Source: an uncultured Christensenella sp.
Lineage (GTDB): Bacteria; Bacillota; Clostridia; Christensenellales; Borkfalkiaceae
Reading direction: 5' to 3'
Assembly (NCBI GenBank): GCA_910578765.1
Contig: CAJTRW010000023.1
Location: forward strand, 17,647-30,820
DNA: 13,174 nucleotides
Under the pieces are notes generated by a model. The model was not told the origin of the DNA and did not search any database. It was given only the letters and a program-made list of their open reading frames with translations. The translations under genes and the position numbers were made by a program. Numbering within the stretch: position 1 is the first letter of the stretch; each line of letters starts with the position of its first letter. Positions 6,554 through 13,174 of this stretch are shown piece by piece.

Positions 6554-7200
6554 TGTTTCAAAACCGACTTGTTTTTTACTATATAATTTATGCCGGAAAT
6601 TACAGTCAGCAATACCGCAACCGCAAACAATACAAGCCCCGTATAGTTAATTATTTTGCCCGCCAGATGAGAAGTAAGCTCCTGCACGCCCTCGCCTACC
6701 AGCAAAACGACGATACAGATATCCTGCGTAACGGTTTTATATTTGCCTATATTATCGGCGGCTATAACGATACCTGCGCCCGCCGCAACCATTCTGAAGC
6801 CGCTTATGATTATTTCACGCGCCAAAATAACGGCAACCCCGCAACCGGCTGCAATTATCGCCCAATTACCCAAATTCGCATTGAAAATTTGCGGAACAGT
6901 AACAAACACTACAAATGCCGACAATACAAGAACCTTATCCGCTATGGGGTCGAGAAACTTGCCCAAATTGGTGACAAGATTATATTTACGGGCAATTTTT
7001 CCGTCAAACAAATCCGTCAAACCTGCAATAGCGAAAACGAATAGCGCAACAAAATAATGTGCAGTAAAATCGAGATAGAAAAAAAGAACGAAAACGGGAA
7101 TCATAATTACGCGGCTTATTGTAAGTTTATTCGGCAAATTCATAACACCCTTGCCCGCCGCTATTTTATACATTCTGCTGTTTTTATCTTCTTCGTTCAT
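6550..7200 (-). CDS. pgsA: CDP-diacylglycerol-glycerol-3-phosphate 3-phosphatidyltransferase
   Basis: PgsA makes phosphatidylglycerol phosphate from CDP-diacylglycerol and glycerol 3-phosphate, the committed step to phosphatidylglycerol and cardiolipin. The 216-residue membrane protein carries the complete CDP-alcohol phosphotransferase signature DG-x2-AR-x8-G-x3-D-x3-D, with Asp66, Gly67, Ala70, Arg71, Gly80, Asp84 and Asp88. Several hydrophobic helices follow (about 30-60, 88-105, 111-127, 160-170 and 187-207), and LAREIIISGFR at 126-136 is typical of the bacterial PgsA group. The family usually begins at MNLPNKLT, here Met20 (position 7143, preceded by AAGGG). The longer start at 7200 has GGAGG 10 bases upstream and forms an ATGA overlap with the rimO stop, so I favour it with some doubt. 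The pgsA-cinA-recA order is conserved in Bacillota. Confidence 0.95.
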   Translation of the reverse strand: MNEEDKNSRMYKIAAGKGVMNLPNKLTISRVIMIPVFVLFFYLDFTAHYFVALFVFAIAGLTDLFDGKIARKYNLVTNLGKFLDPIADKVLVLSAFVVFVTVPQIFNANLGNWAIIAAGCGVAVILAREIIISGFRMVAAGAGIVIAADNIGKYKTVTQDICIVVLLVGEGVQELTSHLAGKIINYTGLVLFAVAVLLTVISGINYIVKNKSVLKQ

Positions 7201-8531
7201 GCGATATAGTCCTCCGTGTGTCCGAACAAATCGTAACTGTCGTTTTTCGTAATTAACACCTCGTAATATTTGCCTTGCTCTGCATTGGCGGAATTGAAGT
7301 AGATTTTTCCGTCTATTTCAGGAGCGCTGAAATAAGCTCTCCCGTAAAAGCAATTGCGCTCGTAATCGATTCCGTCGCACAAAACACGCAATTTTTTGCC
7401 GACATAAGCTTTAAGCTTTTTTTCCGAAATTTCACGCTGGACGGCATACAAGCGTTTAACCCTGCGCCGCTTTACCGGATAAGGCACTTGCTCTTTCAAG
7501 TTATACGCCGCAGTATCGGGCTCTCTCGAATATGCGAAAAATCCGCAGTTATCCAATTGCGCTTCGTATAAAAAACCACACAAAGAGTTAAATTCTTCTT
7601 CGGTTTCCGAAGGAAAACCAGTTATAAACGTAGAACGAATGGCAATTTCGGGAATTTCCTTTCTCAGTTTGGCGAAAAGACTCAAATATTTCTCTCTGCC
7701 ACCGGGGCGGTTCATTAATTTCAATATTCTGTCTTCACTGTGCTGCAAAGGAATATCAAGATATTTGACTATCTTTTTATTACTCTTAATTTCTTCAACA
7801 AGCCCGTCGTCTATCATATCGGGATAACAGTAAAGTAATCTTACACTATTAATGTTGACAAGCGCTGTCAACTTTTGCAAAATTTCTGTTAATTTTTTTT
7901 GCCCGTATAAATCAATGCCGTATCTTGTAGTATCCTGCGCGACTAAAATGAGCTCCGAAATCTCCCCCAAAGAGGCAGCCTCTTCGACAAGCTGCCCGAT
8001 TGGATAACTTACGTATTTTCCGCGGATTTTAGGAATCAAACAATAAGTGCAACGGTTGGAACAACCGTCCGCAATTTTCAGATAAGCATAATGGACAGGC
8101 GTCGTCACGACTCTGCCGCCCGTAAGCAGGTTTTCGCCCTTTCCTACGTAATTTACCCTCTGACCGAGATAAGACTTATCCAACGCTTCGAAAAACTTAT
8201 CGTAATCTTCGGTACCGAGAAAGACATCTGCTTCAATCAGTTCCGGAAAAGTTTCGCCGACATATTTTTGCGGCAGACATCCCGTTACCGCTATTTTCTC
8301 CAATACTCCGCTTTTATATTTTGCGCAGTCCAAAACCGTTTCAACCGCTTCCTTACGCGATTCGTTCAAAAAAGAACAAGTATTGACTATCAAAATGTTA
8401 GCGCTGTTTATATCGTCGGTCAATATCCCGCTGCGGGATTTTATTAAATACAAAAGCTTTTCGGTGTCAACCCTGTTTTTGTCGCACCCCAAAGATATAA
8501 CGCCGAATTTCTTTTGCGAATAATCAATCAT
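7197..8531 (-). CDS. rimO: Ribosomal protein S12 methylthiotransferase
   Basis: RimO is a radical SAM enzyme that adds a methylthio group to a conserved aspartate of ribosomal protein S12. At 444 residues it is of normal length. The N-terminal UPF0004 domain supplies three cysteines for the auxiliary cluster: Cys16 (SLGCDKN), Cys52 (NTCSF) and Cys85 (TGCLPQ). The radical SAM domain has the CxxxCxxC motif at Cys157, Cys161 and Cys164 (DGCSNRCTYC), followed by IPKIRGKY. The conserved YLDIPLQH lies at 257-264. The C-terminal TRAM domain (about 375-440) includes SAPEIDG at 402-408, which favours RimO over the tRNA enzyme MiaB. The ATG overlaps the end of ftsK by 8 bases, with GGTGA just upstream inside ftsK. 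rimO between ftsK and pgsA is a common arrangement in Clostridia. Confidence 0.96.
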   Translation of the reverse strand: MIDYSQKKFGVISLGCDKNRVDTEKLLYLIKSRSGILTDDINSANILIVNTCSFLNESRKEAVETVLDCAKYKSGVLEKIAVTGCLPQKYVGETFPELIEADVFLGTEDYDKFFEALDKSYLGQRVNYVGKGENLLTGGRVVTTPVHYAYLKIADGCSNRCTYCLIPKIRGKYVSYPIGQLVEEAASLGEISELILVAQDTTRYGIDLYGQKKLTEILQKLTALVNINSVRLLYCYPDMIDDGLVEEIKSNKKIVKYLDIPLQHSEDRILKLMNRPGGREKYLSLFAKLRKEIPEIAIRSTFITGFPSETEEEFNSLCGFLYEAQLDNCGFFAYSREPDTAAYNLKEQVPYPVKRRRVKRLYAVQREISEKKLKAYVGKKLRVLCDGIDYERNCFYGRAYFSAPEIDGKIYFNSANAEQGKYYEVLITKNDSYDLFGHTEDYIA

Positions 8532-11500
8532 CTACGTCACCGTACATATTTGAAAATTCTTCCTTACTGAGTAAAACTTTCCTCGGCTTAGACCCTTCGG
8601 ACTTGGTAACATAGTCCATATTTTCCATCCAGTCGATAATTTTGCATGCCTTTATGTATCCGACGGGGAAACGGCGTTGTATCATCGAAACTGATGCCTG
8701 ATTGGAAGATACGCAATAATATAAAGCTTTTATATAAGTCTCGTCTATTTTTATTTCGGACTGGTCGGAAGAGCCGTCTTCGCCGCCGGAAGATGCTGAC
8801 GAAGCCTCCTCGTCCACCTTATTGATGAAATCGGAAACGGTTTGGTCGAAATAAGTTTCATTGTGAGCTTTAACGAAATCCGTTACCTTCTGCACCTCGT
8901 GAGTATCGACAAAACAACCTTGAATTCGCGCCAGGTCGGGACTTTCCGCCGAACGGAAATACAAGTCGCCTTTACCCAAAAGCTTTTCCGCGCCGCCTAT
9001 ATCGAATATCGTACGCGCGTCGTCGAACGAGTTCACTTTGAAGCCGATTCTTGTAGGCAGGTTGGATTTTATCAATCCCGTAATACAGTCTACGGACGGT
9101 CTCTGCGTTGCAAGTATAAGATGTATACCGCATGCGCGCGCCTTCTGGACAAGCTTTATAATTCTGCCCTCTATATCCTTCTTTGCCTGCAACATCAAAT
9201 CGCCGAACTCGTCTAATATAATAACAATTTTAGGAAGTTTTTCTTCACCCTCGGGCAAATGGCTGTTATACTCGTCAAGGTTTTTCGTTGCCCTTCCCTG
9301 TTCGGTCATTTCTTTGAAAAGACCGTATCTGCGCTCCATCTCCTTAATTGCCCAGTTGAGCGCCTTAACGGCTTTGTCCACCTCATAAATGATTTCGTTA
9401 ATCATCAAATGAGGAAGCTTATCGTATGAAATAAACTCTACCTGTTTGGGGTCGACAAGAATAAACCTCAGTTCCTCGGGTCCGTATTTATACAAAAGGC
9501 TTACGATAAGCGCACTGAGACAGATACTTTTACCGCTGCCCGTAGTACCGGCAACAAGCAAATGCGGCATTTTGGTAATATCGGGGCACATAACCTCGCC
9601 CTCGACGCTTTTACCCAATGCAAAAGTAATTGAATTTGTCTTACTGTTAATAAACTTCTGACTGGTAAGCATTGATTTGAGACCGACAACCGTTCTAACA
9701 TTGTTGGGTACCTCTATCGAAAGAGCGCCTTTGGAATAATTCAAATACGCCGTTACATTCTCTTTCATAAGAGCCATAGCCACGGCTTCCCTGTAATTAA
9801 GCGACTGCTTTATCTTGGTTTTGTCTTCGATAATTACATCGTAGCGGGTAATTGCGGGACCGATTGTAACATTGGAAACTTCGCTTGCGATTTTGAATCT
9901 TGCAAGCGTGTCGACTATTGTACGCTTATTATCCTCTATTTCTCCCGTATTTACATTGTTATGCTCGGGATAATCGTCAAGCAAATCCAAAGTGGGATGC
10001 ACGTATTTTTTCCAAACGTGCTTCGGTTTTTCTTCCTGAACGACAGGCTCGGTCTTTGTCGCCTGAACAGCGGGCTTGGCGGTTACCGTTTCGGGCTTGC
10101 GCTCCTCCGGCAACCTGACCCTCGAAGCAGTTTCCATAGGTTGTTCGTTTTGCACAACGGTTTCATCGTCATCATCGTCGTCATAATCAAACAGATCTGC
10201 ATTACTGCGCAAAGCCCTTCCCGCGCCGAGACGCGTAACGTCGGGTTCGATTGTATTTTTGTCCTGCACCATACCCGAAGGCCCGAACAAATTATACATA
10301 TTTATCGGACTGTCACTGCTTTGAACCTCTTCTTCGTCCGGTTCGTCGCTTTCAGGCTGTCTGAAATAATCGAGTACGGAACGGCTTTCTTCTTCCGTAT
10401 GGCGTTCCGCAGAAATGTTTATTTCGGGCTGAGGCGCGACTTCCGGCGTAATCTGTTCGGACGCCCTTGTATTTAAAGCTTCATAAAAATTTTCGCTTTT
10501 TTCTTCCACGGGCTCGACAGACGGCGTTTCCGCAGTCTCGTGCAAAGCGTCGGAATACTCCGTTTCGCTTCCCGTATAATCGGCACTAGGTTCCGCAGCG
10601 TTTTCACGCACGGAATAAACCTCACTCTCAGTAGGTTCGTAATCTTCGATACGTTCTACAGGCTTTTCACCGTAAACGTAATTTGACGGCATAACCGTTA
10701 CGTTCTGATTGAGAACGTCTTCCTGAAAACTTTCTGAATATGTAGTCGCACGTTCGGCGGCGGGTTTTTTACCGCTTGAAAAATTACTTAAATAATCGTT
10801 CTCCGCTTGAACGGGACGGTTGAAATAAGAGTTTTCATTGAAAATCATATTTCTCTTGTAGCTTTCTGCGGCAAATTCTCCGTTTTGAAACAATATCTTG
10901 TGTCCGAGATTTTCAGTCGAAAACTTATCGGAAGCGTTCGCTTCTTCATATATTTCGTTTCTGACCGGTTGCGGAACCGAAACGCCCTCTACCGCCTTTT
11001 GCTGTACGGGACTTTCCCCGCCCTCGTAATACTCGTCCAAGGTTTTAACTTTATCCGTATTTACTTTACAGGAAAAAGCTTCCGTCTTACATTTAATAGT
11101 TTTACTTTCGTCGAAAACGTGACGGGGTTTACCCGCAACGATAGTCACGGGATTTTTTCTGAAAACAAGATAAAGCAGATAGCCGCACAAAAGGGTAAGA
11201 ATCGAAAATATAACGTATGCGCCGATAAATGTTGTAAGTTTAGCGACGGGATAAACAAACATTGCGGAAATAACCCCGCCGCAAGTGTAACCGGCGTAGC
11301 CTTTGGCTGCGTTGACATAGCAAGCTTTGATATAAGCACCGTAATTTGCAAGGGTCAAATTTCTACTTGATACGGCATGGAAAAGAAGGAAAACCATAAA
11401 AACCGTCAACGTAATAACCAGCGCGGTTTTAAGCTTTATCTTCAATTTTTTATTGAAAGTAAGCCACACCCCCAAATACGCGATAACCGACATAACGAGA

Positions 11501-11682
11501 TATGACCCGTATCCGAACGTTCCGTACATAAAAGTGCAGATAGCTTTACCCAAACCCGAAAACACGGTTTCGCCGGTCAGCAAAATCAATGTTACCAACC
11601 CGCAAAAAAACAGAATTGAAATTCCAATAGATTCCTGTGTGAAATAAACTTTTCTGCGACCGTTGTCGTTATTATTTTCCAC
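8524..11682 (-). CDS. ftsK: DNA translocase FtsK/SpoIIIE
   Basis: FtsK/SpoIIIE is a septum-associated hexameric motor that pumps chromosomal DNA during division or sporulation. The 1052-residue protein has a membrane domain with four or five hydrophobic helices (about 19-41, 56-76, 86-104, 127-150 and 152-174). A very long acidic linker (about 180-590) includes an Asp-rich stretch at 499-507 (DYDDDDDDE). The motor (about 590-940) has Walker A AGTTGSGKS at 711-719, Walker B with IILDEFGDLM at 821-830 (usually DELADLM) and LATQRPS at 857-863. The C-terminal winged-helix gamma domain (about 980-1045) contains SMIQRRFPVGY and GSKPRKVLLS. The start is GTG (11680-11682) with GGAG 7 bases upstream. 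SpoIIIE of B. subtilis is under 800 residues; the excess here is in the linker. FtsK and SpoIIIE roles cannot be told apart from this sequence. Confidence 0.97.
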   Translation of the reverse strand: MENNNDNGRRKVYFTQESIGISILFFCGLVTLILLTGETVFSGLGKAICTFMYGTFGYGSYLVMSVIAYLGVWLTFNKKLKIKLKTALVITLTVFMVFLLFHAVSSRNLTLANYGAYIKACYVNAAKGYAGYTCGGVISAMFVYPVAKLTTFIGAYVIFSILTLLCGYLLYLVFRKNPVTIVAGKPRHVFDESKTIKCKTEAFSCKVNTDKVKTLDEYYEGGESPVQQKAVEGVSVPQPVRNEIYEEANASDKFSTENLGHKILFQNGEFAAESYKRNMIFNENSYFNRPVQAENDYLSNFSSGKKPAAERATTYSESFQEDVLNQNVTVMPSNYVYGEKPVERIEDYEPTESEVYSVRENAAEPSADYTGSETEYSDALHETAETPSVEPVEEKSENFYEALNTRASEQITPEVAPQPEINISAERHTEEESRSVLDYFRQPESDEPDEEEVQSSDSPINMYNLFGPSGMVQDKNTIEPDVTRLGAGRALRSNADLFDYDDDDDDETVVQNEQPMETASRVRLPEERKPETVTAKPAVQATKTEPVVQEEKPKHVWKKYVHPTLDLLDDYPEHNNVNTGEIEDNKRTIVDTLARFKIASEVSNVTIGPAITRYDVIIEDKTKIKQSLNYREAVAMALMKENVTAYLNYSKGALSIEVPNNVRTVVGLKSMLTSQKFINSKTNSITFALGKSVEGEVMCPDITKMPHLLVAGTTGSGKSICLSALIVSLLYKYGPEELRFILVDPKQVEFISYDKLPHLMINEIIYEVDKAVKALNWAIKEMERRYGLFKEMTEQGRATKNLDEYNSHLPEGEEKLPKIVIILDEFGDLMLQAKKDIEGRIIKLVQKARACGIHLILATQRPSVDCITGLIKSNLPTRIGFKVNSFDDARTIFDIGGAEKLLGKGDLYFRSAESPDLARIQGCFVDTHEVQKVTDFVKAHNETYFDQTVSDFINKVDEEASSASSGGEDGSSDQSEIKIDETYIKALYYCVSSNQASVSMIQRRFPVGYIKACKIIDWMENMDYVTKSEGSKPRKVLLSKEEFSNMYGDVDD
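10163..10188 (-). repeat. GAT/GAC trinucleotide tract coding the FtsK acidic run
   Basis: A stretch of GAT and GAC codons encodes Asp residues at about 499-506 of the FtsK linker. Codons are mixed, so it is an imperfect repeat. It could vary in length between strains. Confidence 0.6.
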
Positions 11683-11689
11683 TTTAATT

Positions 11690-11693
11690 CTCC
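11690..11693 (-). promoter_or_regulatory. Ribosome binding site deciding the ftsK GTG start
   Basis: GGAG (within GTGGAG) lies 7 bases before the GTG at 11682. No in-frame ATG exists between the site and this codon, so the GTG start is well supported. Confidence 0.75.
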
Positions 11694-11696
11694 ACT

Positions 11697-11719
11697 ATGC
11701 CGAAGTTAAAAAACGGCAT
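11697..11719 (-). promoter_or_regulatory. Inverted repeat at the start of the ftsK operon transcript
   Basis: ATGCCG and CGGCAT are separated by 11 bases (TTTTTTAACTT on the minus strand). The dyad begins at the predicted transcription start and ends just before the Shine-Dalgarno sequence. It could form a 5' hairpin in the mRNA or be an operator overlapping the start point. No T-tract follows it. Confidence 0.45.
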
Positions 11720-11725
11720 GTAATC

Positions 11726-11754
11726 ATTATACCAAAAGCAAGCCGAAATGACAA
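11726..11754 (-). promoter_or_regulatory. Sigma-A type promoter of the ftsK-rimO-pgsA-cinA-recA-nadE operon
   Basis: TTGTCA (plus 11749-11754, five of six matches), a 17-base spacer and a perfect TATAAT (11726-11731) lie between the murC terminator and the ftsK start. Transcription would begin near 11719, giving a leader of about 36 bases. It is the only strong promoter I see for the six-gene operon. Confidence 0.88.
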
Positions 11755-11796
11755 CAAAATGACGCAGAAATTAATAATTTTTTATATAATAGTGAT

Positions 11797-11823
11797 AAAG
11801 AAAAACGCGCCGTAAAGCGCGTT
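11797..11823 (-). terminator. Rho-independent terminator of murC
   Basis: AACGCGC, loop TTTACG and GCGCGTT form a perfect 7-bp stem on the minus strand. TTT-C-TTT follows, and the two T at the end of the stem extend the run. It starts 17 bases after the murC stop. Confidence 0.88.
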
Positions 11824-11840
11824 GAAAATTTTAAGTTCGG

Positions 11841-13174
11841 TTAAATATCAACCGGCGGGTTTTCCATTAATTTTTTTGCTATATAATATATATCTCCCGC
11901 GCCGAGAAAGAGAATCACGTCTCCTTTCCCCGCCTTTTTTATAAACTCTTTTATATCCTCGGGCTTGTCGCCGTAATGCGATTTTTTAACGCTTTGCGAT
12001 AAAGTAAGCGCACTGCCCGCGTCATCGAAATATTCCCGTGCCGCGTACGTCCTGTAAATAAGCAGATTATTCAAAGGCGAAAGCGCCTTAACAAACGAAT
12101 CGAATAAATTTTTAGTCCGCGAATAGGTGTGCGGTTGAAACACAACGAAAAGCCTGCCGTCCGTAAGCTTCTGCGCAGTGCGGACGGTCGCCCTTATTTC
12201 ATTGGGGTGATGAGCATAGTCCGCCACGCAACGCGCACCGTTTACTTCGCCGATATTTTCAAATCTTCTCTCCACGCCCGAAAAAGACGCAAGCCCCTCC
12301 TTAATAAATTTGAAAGGAATACCGGCGCATCTTGCAGTAGCCGCAGCCGCCAACGCGTTTAAAACGTTATGCCTGCCGTAAACGGCAAGGCTTATAAAAG
12401 CTTCCTCCTTTGCATCCTCGTAAAGCTCGAACGAATAAGCGCCGTTTATAAGTTTCATGTTTTTTGCATAGTAATCCGAATATTTATCAAAGCCGAAAGT
12501 ACGCCCGAAATCAAACGGAAGGTCCTTATACAGCGAAACTGTAACCGCCGCTCTTTTAGCAAATTCCATGTAAGCCTTTTTTAAAGCGGACTCGTCACCG
12601 TAGCATTCCAAATGATCGGAATCACTGTTAAGTATGACCGCAATATCAGGCTTTAACCGGAGAAAATTTTTTTTGTATTCGCAGGCTTCCGTAATAAAAA
12701 AATCTCTGCCGCAAATATAGAAATTTGACAGCGTTGCGTCTTTCCCGCCTATATGAGAAGCGAATTTTTTACCTGCGGCGGAAAATATATGCGCCAACAT
12801 GGCGGCACAAGTAGTTTTGCCGTGACAGCCGGACACCGCTATTACTTTTTTAAACTCTCTCCCAACTTCATGCAGCAACGTGCCGCGCGCCATTATGGGC
12901 TTATCGAGCCGCCTTGCTTCCATTAGTCTTACGTCGTTATCCCTAATGGCGTCGGTATAAACTATCAATCCGTATTCACTGATATTTTCCGTATTGTCTC
13001 CGTAATTTATTTCAACGCCGAGATTTTCAAGCTCGGCAGTATATTCGTTTGCGGCAATATCGCTACCCGCCACTTTTTTACCGAGTGACAGAAAGTATTT
13101 TGCCAGGCCGCTCATGCTGACCCCGCCTATACCGATAAAGTAAAAACTGTCAAAAATATCCGAAACTTTTAAAC
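11841..13174 (-). CDS. murC: UDP-N-acetylmuramate-L-alanine ligase, 5' end off the window
   Basis: MurC adds L-alanine to UDP-N-acetylmuramic acid with ATP, the first step of the peptidoglycan stem peptide, in the cytoplasm. The frame is open to the right edge and gives 443 visible residues. The ATG at 13113-13115 is not the real start: the 19 codons before it encode LKVSDIFDSFYFIGIGGVS, which completes the N-terminal nucleotide-binding motif IGIGGVSMSGLA. Only a few residues should be missing. Counting from the first visible residue, the ATP loop GCHGKTT is at 115-121 (Cys where most MurC have Thr). Other marks are EACEYKKNF, NSDSDHLECYGD, YGRHNVLNALAA, ADYAHHPNEIRAT, FQPHTYSRT and LGAGDI near the C-terminus. 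All three Mur ligase domains are present. A terminator follows, so murC is a separate unit from ftsK. Confidence 0.96.
   Translation of the reverse strand, partial: LKVSDIFDSFYFIGIGGVSMSGLAKYFLSLGKKVAGSDIAANEYTAELENLGVEINYGDNTENISEYGLIVYTDAIRDNDVRLMEARRLDKPIMARGTLLHEVGREFKKVIAVSGCHGKTTCAAMLAHIFSAAGKKFASHIGGKDATLSNFYICGRDFFITEACEYKKNFLRLKPDIAVILNSDSDHLECYGDESALKKAYMEFAKRAAVTVSLYKDLPFDFGRTFGFDKYSDYYAKNMKLINGAYSFELYEDAKEEAFISLAVYGRHNVLNALAAAATARCAGIPFKFIKEGLASFSGVERRFENIGEVNGARCVADYAHHPNEIRATVRTAQKLTDGRLFVVFQPHTYSRTKNLFDSFVKALSPLNNLLIYRTYAAREYFDDAGSALTLSQSVKKSHYGDKPEDIKEFIKKAGKGDVILFLGAGDIYYIAKKLMENPPVDI

Noticed and set aside
9961..10476. Open plus-strand frames opposite the FtsK linker
   Set aside because: They arise from the biased codons of the acidic linker on the other strand and show no domain, ribosome site or promoter.
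11785..11790. TATAAT on the plus strand between ftsK and murC
   Set aside because: No -35 like hexamer lies 16-18 bases upstream and no plus-strand gene follows; the region is simply AT-rich.
13113..13115. ATG as the start of murC
   Set aside because: The codons before it continue the conserved IGIGGVSMSGLA motif to the edge, so the gene is truncated by the window, not started here.
1..13174. CRISPR array, insertion sequence, tRNA, rRNA or phage genes
   Set aside because: I saw no regularly spaced repeats, transposase or integrase motifs, cloverleaf sequences or phage structural genes on either strand.

Overview
This window looks like core chromosome from a Bacillota bacterium, most likely a Clostridia-type lineage. 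Every gene I can support lies on the minus strand. The evidence for the lineage is the gene order ftsK-rimO-pgsA-cinA-recA with rny close behind, textbook TTGACA/TATAAT promoters, GGAGG-type ribosome binding sites and short hairpin/T-tract terminators. A gut Christensenellales-like genome would fit, but the species cannot be fixed from this sequence.

Read in the direction of transcription (right to left), the window starts inside murC, whose 5' end is off the right edge and which ends at a clear terminator. A strong promoter (TTGTCA, 17 bp, TATAAT) then drives a tight six-gene operon: ftsK, rimO, pgsA, cinA, recA, nadE. Its junctions are an 8-base overlap, two ATGA overlaps, a 14-base gap and a direct TAA-ATG join. 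The operon closes with a terminator 10 bases after nadE. rny (RNase Y) follows with its own promoter (TTGACA, 17 bp, TAAAAT). Downstream of rny is a strongly folded stretch of about 90 bases ending in a terminator. Last comes an AT-rich, unrelated lipoprotein gene with its own extended -10 promoter, cut by the left edge. The conserved block therefore ends around position 600.

The operon combines chromosome translocation (FtsK), ribosome modification (RimO on S12), membrane lipid synthesis (PgsA), pyridine nucleotide salvage (CinA/PncC domain), recombination (RecA) and NAD synthesis (NadE). CinA and NadE flank RecA and can act in the same NAD recycling route.

I found no mobile element, CRISPR array, tRNA, rRNA or obvious new multi-gene system. 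The points most worth a second look are the folded RNA element after rny, the CinA whose N-terminal domain seems to have lost its catalytic motifs, the placement of nadE between recA and rny, the unusually long acidic linker in FtsK, and the accessory lipoprotein at the left edge.
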